A stretch of 64,000 nucleotides of DNA, taken from positions 6,280,501 through 6,344,500 of the forward strand of contig NC_020126.1 in NCBI RefSeq assembly GCF_000331735.1, given 5' to 3'. How positions within the stretch are numbered: position 1 is the first letter of the stretch; each line of letters opens with the position of its first letter. Shown here in pieces: positions 1-7,611 of the stretch. The translations under genes and the position numbers were made by a program. Below the pieces are notes generated by a model. The model did no database searches. It saw only the letters and a program-made list of their open reading frames with translations, and had not been told where the DNA came from. Origin of the DNA: Myxococcus stipitatus DSM 14675 (lineage in GTDB: Bacteria > Myxococcota > Myxococcia > Myxococcales > Myxococcaceae).

Positions 1-1006
1 AGTTGAAGTCTCGCACCACCACGCTGGTGGTGTGCATCTGCTGTGAGAAGTCGAAGGTGCGCAGGCACTCGTCCGCAGCCGTGGCGGCCTCTGGCCCCCG
101 CACCGTGATGGGCGAGCCCTTCACCGCCTCACAGGAAGGACACTGCTCGTTCTCCTCCTGGAGGACCAGCTCCTCCTTCTCCCCCGAGTGGTCGAAGTAG
201 AAGAAGATGCCCTCCTCCTCCATGAGCCTCAGGAGGAAGTCGAGGTCTGTCTCCTGGTACTGCACGCAGTACTCGCGCGGCAGGTACTCGCGGTTGAGCT
301 CGATACGGAAGGGCCTCTCGAAGGGCCGCAAGCCCTGGGTGAGCACCTCCTCCAATATCTCCGGCACCTTCTGCTCTTGGAAGATGCGGTTGTCCTTGCG
401 CTGCGACAGGGCCCAGAGCGCGGGGGCGACATGGGCTCGCGCCAACAGGTGTCCCGCCTGTGTCCCCGAGTGCTCTACACGGTGGACGATTCCGCACAGA
501 CGTCGGGCTCCCGCGTCATGGGAGATGAGGACCTCGGCCGACGAGCCCAACAGCCCGTCGATGTCCGCGCCCAGGTGCTCGTTCGCCAGGTCCACCGTGC
601 AGGTATAGAGCTCCGAGAGCCCTTCCCTCGCATGCAACTCCACCACGCGCCAGCCGGCCGCCGGGTCCGCGTTGGAGGTGAAGGAGAAGCGGACCTTGTC
701 CAGGGGGGACTCGCCCGCGATGGCATTGACCACCTGGGACAGGGCGCCCAGGGCCCCCGAAGCGCCCAGGGCCCCGAGGGCCTGGCTCGCCACGCCTGAT
801 GCCTGATGGACGGCCTGTTCGACTCGCCGCGCCTGCTGCACCGCGTCCTGGACCTGGGGAATCTGCGACAGGGCACTCTCCAACGGCTGCCTGACCTGTT
901 GGATGGGAACATTCCCTTCGCGGGCCTGCCGAACCGCCTGACCGGCGCCTTTCGCCACCTGCACAGATTTCTGGACGTGGTGCATCACGTCGTCTGAGTC
1001 CGACAT
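1..1006 (-). CDS. vgrG: VgrG-type T6SS spike protein, N-terminal part (runs off window start)
   Basis: The minus-strand frame opens with ATG at 1006 and stays open to base 1, giving about 335 residues without a stop, so the C-terminal part lies outside the window. From about residue 105 the sequence reads as a VgrG/gp27-like fold (FSFTSNADPAAGWRV, LYTCTVDLANEHLG, DLDFLLRLMEEEGIFFYFDH), ending with TTSVVVRDFN at the edge. VgrG proteins trimerise at the tip of the type VI secretion needle and carry effectors. The first 100 or so residues, before the VgrG fold, are Gln/Ala-rich and helical-looking (VQKSVQVAKGAGQAVRQA), which is not usual for the family. The gene is divergent from the TPR/PAAR pair starting at 1108, so the three probably form one effector-delivery locus. 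Family identification is firm; cargo is unknown. Confidence 0.9.
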   Translation of the reverse strand, partial: MSDSDDVMHHVQKSVQVAKGAGQAVRQAREGNVPIQQVRQPLESALSQIPQVQDAVQQARRVEQAVHQASGVASQALGALGASGALGALSQVVNAIAGESPLDKVRFSFTSNADPAAGWRVVELHAREGLSELYTCTVDLANEHLGADIDGLLGSSAEVLISHDAGARRLCGIVHRVEHSGTQAGHLLARAHVAPALWALSQRKDNRIFQEQKVPEILEEVLTQGLRPFERPFRIELNREYLPREYCVQYQETDLDFLLRLMEEEGIFFYFDHSGEKEELVLQEENEQCPSCEAVKGSPITVRGPEAATAADECLRTFDFSQQMHTTSVVVRDFN

Positions 1007-1107
1007 GTGGCCTCCCCCGGGAAGTCGAGATTCTTCCTAGTCGCCTTTCATATCGCATCAGTCTCGTGGACAGGAAGATGGCTCATCTCAAATGAACGGC
1101 TCGCCGG

Positions 1108-2388
1108 ATGTCACACAGACCGGTTACACTCATCAACGACATGCGGCGCAAGCTCCAGGAACTGCAGGACACGCTCAGCGGCTTTGTCGACCAGCGCGAC
1201 CACTTGCTGCTCGTGGTGGGCAGCACCGAAGGGGAAGCCGCGTGGGTCCTCAAAACGCTCCAGGGGCTCGATCAAGAGACCCCGTCGGACCTCTTCCTCC
1301 TCTTCGCACACGACGCCCAGAACGCGGCGCAGTACGTCACCGCCCTGGTGGCCAACCTGGAAGCACAGCTTGAGGGGGTCAACCTGGCGCGACAGGAGAA
1401 AGGCGAGGAGCGCTGGCCTCCCCTTCCCAGCGGTTGCCAGGACATGCGCCAGGCGCCCGCCGCGCGCCTGCGCGCCGCCATCGAACACATGCGCGGGTTG
1501 ATTCCCTCGGACGGAGATCACCGCCTCGTCTGGGTGATGATGCCGCTGAAGATTGAAGACCGGGTGAGTTACTCACAACTGGTGGGCCAGTTGCTGCCCC
1601 ACGATGGATTCCAGCCATGGATGCGCTCGCTGCGCATCGTCGTGCGGGATGACCGGCAGGCCCCGTTCCTCGTCCCCGCACTGCGCAAGCTCGGGGTGAC
1701 GGGCGCGCTCGTCTACGAGCCGGACCTCAGCACCGCGGCGCTGACGGACAGCCTGGCTCAGGAGGCGGTGGACCCCGCAACGCCCGTGCCCGAGCGGATG
1801 CAGGCCCTGCTGCAATTGGCCGCGCTGGATTATTCGTACAAGCGCTACCCGGCGGCGGCGGAGAAGTATGCCTTGCTGCATGCGTACTACGCCGAGCAAG
1901 GCCAGAAGGAATTGCAAGCGCTCTGCTTGCAAGGCGCGGGGGATGTGTTGCGAGCGGTGGGGAAGTTCGAGCAGGCCAAGGAGCGCTACCAGCAAGGCCT
2001 GGCCGTGGCAGTGAACACCCTGGCCCTGCCCATCCTCATCAACCTCTCCATGGCGGCTGGGGATGTGAGCCTGGAGCTGAAACAGTACGCCGACGCGGAA
2101 GGATATTTCGACATCACGGACCGCGTCGCGACCAAAGCCCTCAATCCCTTTCCCAAAGCAGATGCGATGGAGAAGATTGGCGTCTCGCGCCATCTGCGCA
2201 AGGACGTGGGCAAGGCCGTGGTGGCGTGGAAGGACGCGGCGACGTTCTGTCGAGCCGTGGAGTACACCGTGCGGTTGCGATCAGTGCTGCAGCGCCTGGA
2301 GAATGCCTACGGCGCGGCCAGGATGGTGGCGGAGCAGCAGGCGTGCAAGAAGGAACTGCAGGAACTGCCTCGGGAGACCCTCGCGTGA
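1108..2388 (+). CDS. TPR-like protein linked to VgrG and PAAR genes
   Basis: A 426-residue soluble protein with no signal peptide or membrane segment. The first 200 residues form an unrecognised alpha/beta domain (LLLVVGSTEGEAAWVLKTL, DHRLVWVMMPLKIEDRVSY). The second half is TPR-like: helices around KRYPAAAEKYALLHAYYAEQ, GAGDVLRAVGKFEQAKERY and KQYADAEGYFDITDR repeat the hydrophobic TPR spacing. Its stop codon overlaps the GTG start of the downstream PAAR gene (GTGA), so the two are translationally coupled, and it is divergent from vgrG. That suggests an adaptor or chaperone that loads an effector on the spike, or an effector or immunity component; this is inference from position. No strong Shine-Dalgarno precedes ATG 1108, and ATG 1141 is an alternative start. 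I do not recognise the N-terminal domain. Confidence 0.8.
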   Translation: MSHRPVTLINDMRRKLQELQDTLSGFVDQRDHLLLVVGSTEGEAAWVLKTLQGLDQETPSDLFLLFAHDAQNAAQYVTALVANLEAQLEGVNLARQEKGEERWPPLPSGCQDMRQAPAARLRAAIEHMRGLIPSDGDHRLVWVMMPLKIEDRVSYSQLVGQLLPHDGFQPWMRSLRIVVRDDRQAPFLVPALRKLGVTGALVYEPDLSTAALTDSLAQEAVDPATPVPERMQALLQLAALDYSYKRYPAAAEKYALLHAYYAEQGQKELQALCLQGAGDVLRAVGKFEQAKERYQQGLAVAVNTLALPILINLSMAAGDVSLELKQYADAEGYFDITDRVATKALNPFPKADAMEKIGVSRHLRKDVGKAVVAWKDAATFCRAVEYTVRLRSVLQRLENAYGAARMVAEQQACKKELQELPRETLA

Positions 2389-3458
2389 CCTCGACGCTCA
2401 CCCTCTCTTCCACCTCGGCCCATGGCGCGCGTCAGGCGGACAGGCCGCCCGCGCCCGTCCCTCCCCTCATCCAGCCGACGGGTGAGAACGTCGCGGTCGA
2501 CTCGTTCGCCAGCATCGTCAACCGGACGACGGACCCCTTCCGCCAGGCGCCTCCCGCGCACCAGGGCACGGTGGGCGCCGTCAACCAGGTGCTGGGTGGG
2601 GTGCTAGGGGTCATCAACGCGCCGGTGGAACTGCTCAACACCGGGTTCGCCCTGGCGACAGCTCCGCTCGCCGCGCTCTTCCCCGCGCTGCCGGCCGCCA
2701 CCCTGACCGCGCTTCATGTCGGGCTTCCGCACCCGCATGCCCATCCGCCCAGCCTCATCGTTCCCGCGCCGCCCATCCCTCTCCCCAGCCTGGGCGCGGT
2801 GATGCTCAGCGGCTGCATGTCCGTGCTCATCAACGGACTGCCCGCGGCTCGGGCGGGTGACGTGGGGCTGGCGGTGACGTGCGGCAGCTTCATGCCCCCG
2901 CTCGAGGTCTTCACGGGCTCCAGCAAGGTCTTCATCGGCGGCTCCCGGGCCGCGCGCATGGGGGACATCACCAAGCACTGCACCCCTTCGACGGGCGGCG
3001 GGGCCCTGACGAAGATGCAGAAGGTGATGGCCGTGGCGAGCAAGGTGATGGCCGGCGCCGGCATGGTGTCGGGGGCGCTCAGTGTGGCGACGGCGGCGAT
3101 GGACTCGGCGAACTCGAGCGCCGAGGCAGCGGCGGCGGCCGCCGCGGATGACGCCAATGCCGCGGCGGCCAGTGCGTCCGCCGCCGCGGGTCAGGCGATA
3201 GGTGCCGGCGTGGCCGCGGCGCAGCTCGCCGCCGATGCCGCCGCCATGGTCATGTCCATGATGGTGGGCAAGGACCCAGGCCTCGTCCCGGACTTCGGCG
3301 CCATCGTCGTGGGCCATCCGAACGTGCTCATCGGCGGCTTCCCGATGCCGTCCTGGAGCGATGTGGCGGAGGGCATGAAGAAGCTCGTGGCCGGCCTGCG
3401 CCGAGGCGTCCGAGGCGGCCGCCGACAGGGCCGGCTCTTCTGTGCGAGCTGCATGTAG
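2385..3458 (+). CDS. PAAR-domain T6SS spike-tip protein
   Basis: Read from the GTG at 2385, which overlaps the preceding stop, this encodes 357 residues. The longer in-frame reading from 2226 lies inside the TPR gene and is not used. The first half carries a hydrophobic region (VNQVLGGVLGVINAPVELL, ALATAPLAALFPALPAATL) and then a PAAR/DUF4150-like repeat: SVLINGLPAARAGDVG and KVFIGGSRAARMGD, with Cys and His for the metal site (TKHC). A long Ala-rich stretch follows (SSAEAAAAAAADDANAAAA), then a second PAAR-like strand (VLIGGFPMPSWSDVAEGM). It stops abruptly after a basic GRRQGRLFCASCM. PAAR proteins cap VgrG trimers and often continue into a toxin; none follows here, so it is either a stand-alone tip or a fusion that lost its toxin. 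Annotation confidence is good; effector function is unproven. Confidence 0.85.
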   Translation: MTSTLTLSSTSAHGARQADRPPAPVPPLIQPTGENVAVDSFASIVNRTTDPFRQAPPAHQGTVGAVNQVLGGVLGVINAPVELLNTGFALATAPLAALFPALPAATLTALHVGLPHPHAHPPSLIVPAPPIPLPSLGAVMLSGCMSVLINGLPAARAGDVGLAVTCGSFMPPLEVFTGSSKVFIGGSRAARMGDITKHCTPSTGGGALTKMQKVMAVASKVMAGAGMVSGALSVATAAMDSANSSAEAAAAAAADDANAAAASASAAAGQAIGAGVAAAQLAADAAAMVMSMMVGKDPGLVPDFGAIVVGHPNVLIGGFPMPSWSDVAEGMKKLVAGLRRGVRGGRRQGRLFCASCM

Positions 3459-3635
3459 AGGCCCCCGCCGCTTCACCTGGAGTACGCCCCGACCCGAGAC
3501 ATCCGCTCGCGGGCCGTCCCCCGCGAGACAGGGCACCCGGGCCGTCCTCCCCCCAACACCGGGCTGGTACGACGACTTGGTACCGAAGTCCTTGCGGCGG
3601 CGCGTCGCACCCGGTATAGGGGGCCGGTACTTCAC

Positions 3636-3709
3636 GGCCAGGTAGCTCACCTGGTTAGAGCGGCGGTCTCATAATCCGCAGGTAGTCAGTTCAAGTCTGA
3701 CCCTGGCCA
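3636..3709 (+). tRNA. tRNA with CAT anticodon (tRNA-Ile2 or elongator tRNA-Met)
   Basis: The 74-nt sequence folds as a cloverleaf: acceptor GGCCAGG/CCTGGCC, D-stem GCTC/GAGC, T-stem GTCAG/CTGAC with TTCAAGT loop. The anticodon loop CTCATAA puts CAT at 3670-3672. The 3' CCA is not encoded. The anticodon stem has a T-T mismatch at its loop end (31-39). CAT is shared by tRNA-Met and by tRNA-Ile2, whose C34 is modified to lysidine. The acceptor and the TTCAAGTC T-loop look more like Ile2, but this is not decisive. It is not an initiator, which would have a mismatched first acceptor pair. A strong terminator follows at once. Confidence 0.92.
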
Positions 3710-3712
3710 CTG

Positions 3713-3754
3713 CCCCGGAGTCACTCTCCCGAGTGATTCCGGGGTTTTTATTTT
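3713..3754 (+). terminator. Rho-independent terminator of the tRNA gene
   Basis: A perfect hairpin with 14-bp arms, including one G-T pair (CCCCGGAGTCACTC / GAGTGATTCCGGGG), a 4-nt TCCC loop, then TTTTTATTTT. It starts 4 nt after the tRNA. The opposite strand has no T-run after the hairpin, so it acts only on the plus strand. Confidence 0.93.
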
Positions 3755-3859
3755 CAGGCCCCTGCATCCACCCGCCCAAGCAAGCGGGAAGGCCCCGCCC
3801 CGCTCCGGCGCACCCAGGCGGGAAGCCGGACTCGCTCCCCACCCGAGCCCCGCGTCACC

Positions 3860-5245
3860 TCACGAGTCGTAACCCGTGTACCCCTGGAGCACGATGACCG
3901 TGCGGCTCGCCGGGTAGTACAGCACCGCGAACCGGTTGAACTCGTGGCAGTTGTGGCATGGCACTTCACTCGTGGCGAACCACGCCTGGACCTCGCCCCC
4001 ACCCGCGTAGGCGTCAATGGCCGTCAGCAGCGCCGCGCCATCCCCGTAGCCGCTGTCACTCAGGAACACGCTCTGCGCCAGCCCCGCCCGGTTCGTGACC
4101 GTCCCGTCCCCGAATCCCGGCATGTCCCTGTACTCGGCGGACCACTGGAGCTGCTCGAAGACCCCCTGCAGCGTCGGCGGCGACTGCGGGCACTGCGGCG
4201 TCGAGTACGCCTCGATGGGCTTCAGCCCGTACCACACGCCCCCGTTGGACCCGACGTTCCACGCCAACCGCGCCGGCTCCAGCGAGGTCGCATCACGCGG
4301 CTCCAGCGAGAGGGCCTGCGGCGCCGTCTCCGCGCAGACGTCATTCACATACCAGCACCGCTGCACCTGCCGGAACGTGCCGCACGCCGCGTAGTCCGTC
4401 GTGCCCTGCGGCTGCGCATGGATGCAGTTGTACACGGGCAGCTGGCACTCCGGCGTCGGCCAGACCTCGTAGGCATCCCCGGTGGTCAGCGCCAGGCTCG
4501 TCACCCTCGGCACCAGCCGCGCCGTCTTCTGCGCCGTCACCCCACCCGCCAGGCTCGCCGTGAAGGTCAGCGGCACCGTGTGCGGATCCATCGCGTCGTG
4601 CACCGTCCCGTAGGACCAGTCCAACCGGTACGAATTCGCCCCCGAGGCCGCCACCGTCGGCACCCCGTCCGCCGCCGTCACCGCGAGCGACTGGAGCGGC
4701 CCATCCACCTTCCCCCGGTAGACGACGTTGTTCCCCCCATTCCGCACGAAGTACGGGTCCACCTTCTCATCGACCCACATCCCCTCGGAGCCACGGAAGT
4801 CGAAGAACCGGGGGAACACCTCAATCTTCGCCGTGTAGGAGGTCGGCGTGCCCGTGAACGTACTCACCCCGACGAAGAGCGGCAGCCCCGACAACACCGC
4901 GTTGAGCTCGTTCTCCACGTCCAGCGCAATCTCGAACCGGCGCTCGCTGATGATGTTCGCCTCACCGTAGATGTCATCCGGGATGAAGCTGAAGACATCC
5001 TGGAGATAGCGATTGGCCGTCGCCCGGAGAATCAGGACGCGCCTGCCATTGCGCGTCTCGAACGTCCCCATCGTCTCGAAGCTCAGCTCCAGTGACGCTT
5101 CCGTCGCATAGATGCGCGTCGCCGTCGCCGCCGCCTCGGAGACTCCCGTCGCCGGCTGCTCGGCCACGGGCTCCGGCTGCGTCTCCCCACAGCCCGCGAC
5201 ACCCCAAGCCACACACAACGCCATCAATCCATTGCGAAGACTCAT
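3860..5245 (-). CDS. Secreted lipoprotein with C-terminal single-CXXCH domain
   Basis: A 461-residue protein starting MSLRNGLMALCVAWGVAGCG; the VAGC lipobox places the lipidated Cys at residue 19. The middle part (about 40-280) is a beta-rich region I do not recognise. The last 150 residues are paralogous to the whole mature protein of the next gene upstream (5418-5993): shared SLEPARLAWNVGSN, DGTVTNRAGLAQSVFLS, GGGEVQAW and VLYYPASR segments and the same end, VLQGYTGYDS. The domain contains CHNCH at residues 430-434, which fits the CXXCH motif for covalent haem c attachment, but no other cytochrome feature is evident. It could also bind a metal. It lies 172 bp downstream of its paralogue on the same strand, suggesting tandem duplication with an added N-terminal region. 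Function unknown. Confidence 0.8.
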   Translation of the reverse strand: MSLRNGLMALCVAWGVAGCGETQPEPVAEQPATGVSEAAATATRIYATEASLELSFETMGTFETRNGRRVLILRATANRYLQDVFSFIPDDIYGEANIISERRFEIALDVENELNAVLSGLPLFVGVSTFTGTPTSYTAKIEVFPRFFDFRGSEGMWVDEKVDPYFVRNGGNNVVYRGKVDGPLQSLAVTAADGVPTVAASGANSYRLDWSYGTVHDAMDPHTVPLTFTASLAGGVTAQKTARLVPRVTSLALTTGDAYEVWPTPECQLPVYNCIHAQPQGTTDYAACGTFRQVQRCWYVNDVCAETAPQALSLEPRDATSLEPARLAWNVGSNGGVWYGLKPIEAYSTPQCPQSPPTLQGVFEQLQWSAEYRDMPGFGDGTVTNRAGLAQSVFLSDSGYGDGAALLTAIDAYAGGGEVQAWFATSEVPCHNCHEFNRFAVLYYPASRTVIVLQGYTGYDS

Positions 5246-5369
5246 CCGTCCGCTCCAGGTGGGCTACTCCAGGACAATCACAATAACGTGACCACCTGAC
5301 AAACGAGCGTACCAATCCCGTCACACCGCGAACGCCGAGCCACCCCACCTGATACATGTAATACAAACG

Positions 5370-5399
5370 GCGCCGGCCCCCAGACAGGGACCGGCGCCG
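5370..5399 (-). terminator. Hairpin terminator after the short CHNCH protein gene
   Basis: Arms GGCGCCGG and CCGGCGCC (5370-5377, 5392-5399) with extra CCC/GGG pairing inside the loop, located 18 nt downstream of the stop at 5418 on the minus strand. The following minus-strand bases GTTTGTATTA are only moderately T-rich, so termination may be partial and leave read-through to the gene at 3860-5245. Confidence 0.55.
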
Positions 5400-5417
5400 C
5401 GCTCACATCGGAATCAC

Positions 5418-5993
5418 TCAGGAATCGTAGCCGGTGTAGCCCTGCAGCACGACGACCTTCCGGGTCGCCGGGTAGTACAGCACGGCGTACTCCTGGAACT
5501 CGTGGCAGTTGTGGCAAGGCACTTCCTGGTTCGCAATCCAGGCCTGGACCTCTCCACCGCCCGTGAACGAGTCAATGGCCGCCAGCACCGCAAGGCCGTT
5601 GCCGTAGTAGTTCGAGGACAGGAAGACACTCTGCGACAGACCCGCCCGGTTGGTGACCGTCCCGTCCGCGAAGGACGGAATGCCCTGGTGCAGCCACGAC
5701 AGCTCGTCCACCACGGCCTGCATCGTCACGGGCGTCGCCGGGCACTGCGGCGTGGTGTAGGCGGCGATGGTGTCCATGTAGTGCCAGGCGCCCCAGTTCG
5801 AGCCCTGGTTCCACGTCAGCCGGGTCGGCTCCAGGGACGAGGCGTTGATGGCCGTCAGCGAGAACGCCGTCGGCTGACACGACTGCGCGACGACGGAGCT
5901 GGTCGCCACGGACAGGGGGGCACGAACCCCATCCGCGAAGGCAGAGGACGCAAGAACAGCGACAGCGGAAACAATCAATCCACGAAAGTTCAT
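5418..5993 (-). CDS. Small secreted protein with single-CXXCH domain
   Basis: A 191-residue protein from ATG 5993; the in-frame ATG at 6029 would add 12 residues in front of the signal peptide and is less likely. The start MNFRGLIVSAVAVLASSAFA is a Sec signal peptide with a predicted cut after ASSAFA. The mature protein is essentially one domain, homologous to the C-terminus of the adjacent lipoprotein (3860-5245), and ends in the same VLQGYTGYDS. CHNCH at about residues 160-164 matches CXXCH; other conserved parts are SLEPTRLTWNQGSNWG, DGTVTNRAGLSQSVF and GGGEVQAWI. If haem is attached, this would be a small periplasmic c-type cytochrome of an unfamiliar fold; if not, Cys/His may bind metal or form a disulfide. 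Family not recognised. Confidence 0.8.
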   Translation of the reverse strand: MNFRGLIVSAVAVLASSAFADGVRAPLSVATSSVVAQSCQPTAFSLTAINASSLEPTRLTWNQGSNWGAWHYMDTIAAYTTPQCPATPVTMQAVVDELSWLHQGIPSFADGTVTNRAGLSQSVFLSSNYYGNGLAVLAAIDSFTGGGEVQAWIANQEVPCHNCHEFQEYAVLYYPATRKVVVLQGYTGYDS

Positions 5994-6173
5994 CAGTCGG
6001 CTCCACGTGAGAAGGGCGCGCAATAGCACACCAATCTTAGAAAACAGATAACAAAGGGGTCAGACATGCCCCTTGGCGCCCCGGGCCGATTTGTTGACGA
6101 GCCCCCGGACCGCCCTCCTAATGCCCCGGACAGGTCGGTAGCGGCCTGTAGCGCCACGCAGGAGGAACCCCCG

Positions 6174-6431
6174 ATGCAAGATGGAAACCCCAGCTCCCTG
6201 AGTCCCGAGCTTGCCCCTTCCCCGGCGGCCGCCGAGGTGTCCGTCGACGCACGTGGGCCCGACGCCGACATCGTCTCCACGCACGTGCTGGTGCCGGAGG
6301 AGCAGGTCCAGAAGCTGCGCGAGCTGGCGCGGCGCACCCGCATCCACCAGAGCGAGTACCTGCGCGAGGCGGTGGATGACCTCCTCGGCAAGTACGGACG
6401 CGGCGCGGCCAAGGAAGAAGGCCAGTCGTGA
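6174..6431 (+). CDS. Ribbon-helix-helix (CopG/Arc-type) DNA-binding protein
   Basis: ATG 6174 is chosen because AGGAGGA lies 9 nt upstream; the longer reading from 6066 has no ribosome site. It encodes 85 residues: a variable Pro/Ser-rich N-terminus, then a classic ribbon-helix-helix pattern, THVLVPEEQVQKLRELAR (strand and helix A) and HQSEYLREAVDDLLGKYG (helix B). Such proteins dimerise to insert a beta ribbon in the DNA major groove and often regulate their own promoter. No toxin gene follows, so an antitoxin role is not supported. Its TGA overlaps a GTG that begins a 29-codon frame. Confidence 0.8.
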   Translation: MQDGNPSSLSPELAPSPAAAEVSVDARGPDADIVSTHVLVPEEQVQKLRELARRTRIHQSEYLREAVDDLLGKYGRGAAKEEGQS

Positions 6432-6517
6432 GGTGGCCCGCGCGGAGGCGGAAGAGCGTCGAGCGCCCTTCCTCCATCCGCGAGGCCATCATCCGCTGGC
6501 TGGAGCAGGAGCTGTAG
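6428..6517 (+). CDS. 29-residue coupled ORF resembling a ribbon-helix-helix helix
   Basis: A GTG start overlaps the TGA of the upstream ribbon-helix-helix gene (GTGA) and opens a 29-residue frame: a basic RWPARRRKSVERPS followed by SIREAIIRWLEQEL. The second part looks like the second helix of a ribbon-helix-helix protein. It could be a translated small protein, or the remnant of a second repeat after a frameshift. Too short for a firm call. Confidence 0.35.
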   Translation: MRWPARRRKSVERPSSIREAIIRWLEQEL

Positions 6518-6529
6518 CCCCCGGGGGGA

Positions 6530-7594
6530 CTAAGCCGTGGGCGCCGGAGCTTCGCCTTCCTTCTCCAGCTTGCCCGCGATGTCCTTGAAGGACATGTGTC
6601 CCAGCGACATCATGATGAGCCCGAAGCCGACCGTCTGCGCGGTCTGCGCGAGCCACAGCACGTTCGCGTAGGCCAGACCGCCGGCATTCACCACGGTCGC
6701 CGGCAGGAAGAGGCTCAACCCCACCTTGCAGGCCGCCTGGAACGTCCCCACCATGCCCGGCGCCGCGGGAATCATCACTCCCACGACGAGCACGCAGAGC
6801 ACCACGTAGGCCTGGAAGAGCGTCAGCTCCATCGGCTGACAGGTGCTCCCCGCCGCCGCGCCCGTGCAGTCGAAGGCCTGGGCCAGGAGCATCATCCCCA
6901 GGCCGTTCACCCCCCAGTACAGCACGGTGAAGAGGAAGAAGAGCGCCACCTGCCGGGCGTCCGGGAGCTGCCGCATGGCGCCCACGAAGGTGTCCACGAC
7001 GTCCGCCACCTTGTCCGCGAGCCCCGGCGCGAAGCGTCCCACCGTCGAGCGGACCAGGCGCACCGTGCGCTCCTGCTGCCACAGCCCGAAGAGCAGGAAG
7101 AGCAGCCCGCCGCCGAACACGGCGAACATCAGCCACGAGCCCAGCTTGACGTAGCGGACCTCGGGCGTCTCGTTGGGGACGAAGAAGAGCAGCACCCGCA
7201 TCGACGCGGCGACGAAGAGGCCGTCGACGATGCGCTCCAGCACCACGGACGTCATCGCCGCGCTGCGACGGATGGAGCTGCGCTGGGCGATGAGGAACGG
7301 CCGCGCGAACTCCCCCAGCCGGAACGGCAGCACCAGCAACATCATGAAGCCGATGGCGGAGGCCTCGTTCAGCTTGCGGAAGGGAATCTTCTCCAGCCCC
7401 GACAACAGGCTGCCCCAGCGCAAGGTGCGGAACACGTGGATGGCCACGAGGCACAGGAAGTACGGCAACAACCAGAGGTAGTTGGCCGACTTCATGCTGG
7501 CCAACTGCGTCCCCCAGTCGGTGTCCCGGAAGGCCCACCAGAGGAAGAGAAGAGTGACCAGTATGCTGGCCGAGAGCTTGACTGCGCGTTTCAC
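6530..7594 (-). CDS. Flippase-like integral membrane protein (LPG synthase TM/UPF0104 family)
   Basis: A 354-residue polytopic protein with about eight hydrophobic segments, beginning with VKLSASILVTLLFLWWAF. The family is the lysylphosphatidylglycerol-synthase transmembrane domain (PF03706), recognised by the early R-x-x-R-W loop (RTLRWGSLL) and the LPFRLGEFARPFLI segment. Stand-alone members are proposed lipid or glycolipid flippases, but substrates are rarely known. It lies 17 nt downstream of the CpsB-type phosphatase gene on the same strand and probably belongs to the yacG-cpsB-flippase operon, which fits a role in envelope polysaccharide or lipid handling. Substrate is unknown. Confidence 0.85.
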   Translation of the reverse strand: MKRAVKLSASILVTLLFLWWAFRDTDWGTQLASMKSANYLWLLPYFLCLVAIHVFRTLRWGSLLSGLEKIPFRKLNEASAIGFMMLLVLPFRLGEFARPFLIAQRSSIRRSAAMTSVVLERIVDGLFVAASMRVLLFFVPNETPEVRYVKLGSWLMFAVFGGGLLFLLFGLWQQERTVRLVRSTVGRFAPGLADKVADVVDTFVGAMRQLPDARQVALFFLFTVLYWGVNGLGMMLLAQAFDCTGAAAGSTCQPMELTLFQAYVVLCVLVVGVMIPAAPGMVGTFQAACKVGLSLFLPATVVNAGGLAYANVLWLAQTAQTVGFGLIMMSLGHMSFKDIAGKLEKEGEAPAPTA

Positions 7595-7611
7595 GGCGGC
7601 CGGGTATACCG

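Noticed and set aside
3636-3859. tRNA gene as an integration site for a mobile element
   Set aside because: No integrase, no partial tRNA copy and no att-like repeat were found in the window.
3860-5993. Multihaem cytochrome interpretation of the CHNCH proteins
   Set aside because: Each has only one CXXCH and no other cytochrome landmarks; only a possible mono-haem or metal site is supported.
6054-6074. AAGGGG...CCCCTT inverted repeat between the CHNCH and ribbon-helix-helix genes
   Set aside because: Short arms and a 9-nt loop without a T-run; could occur by chance in GC-rich DNA.
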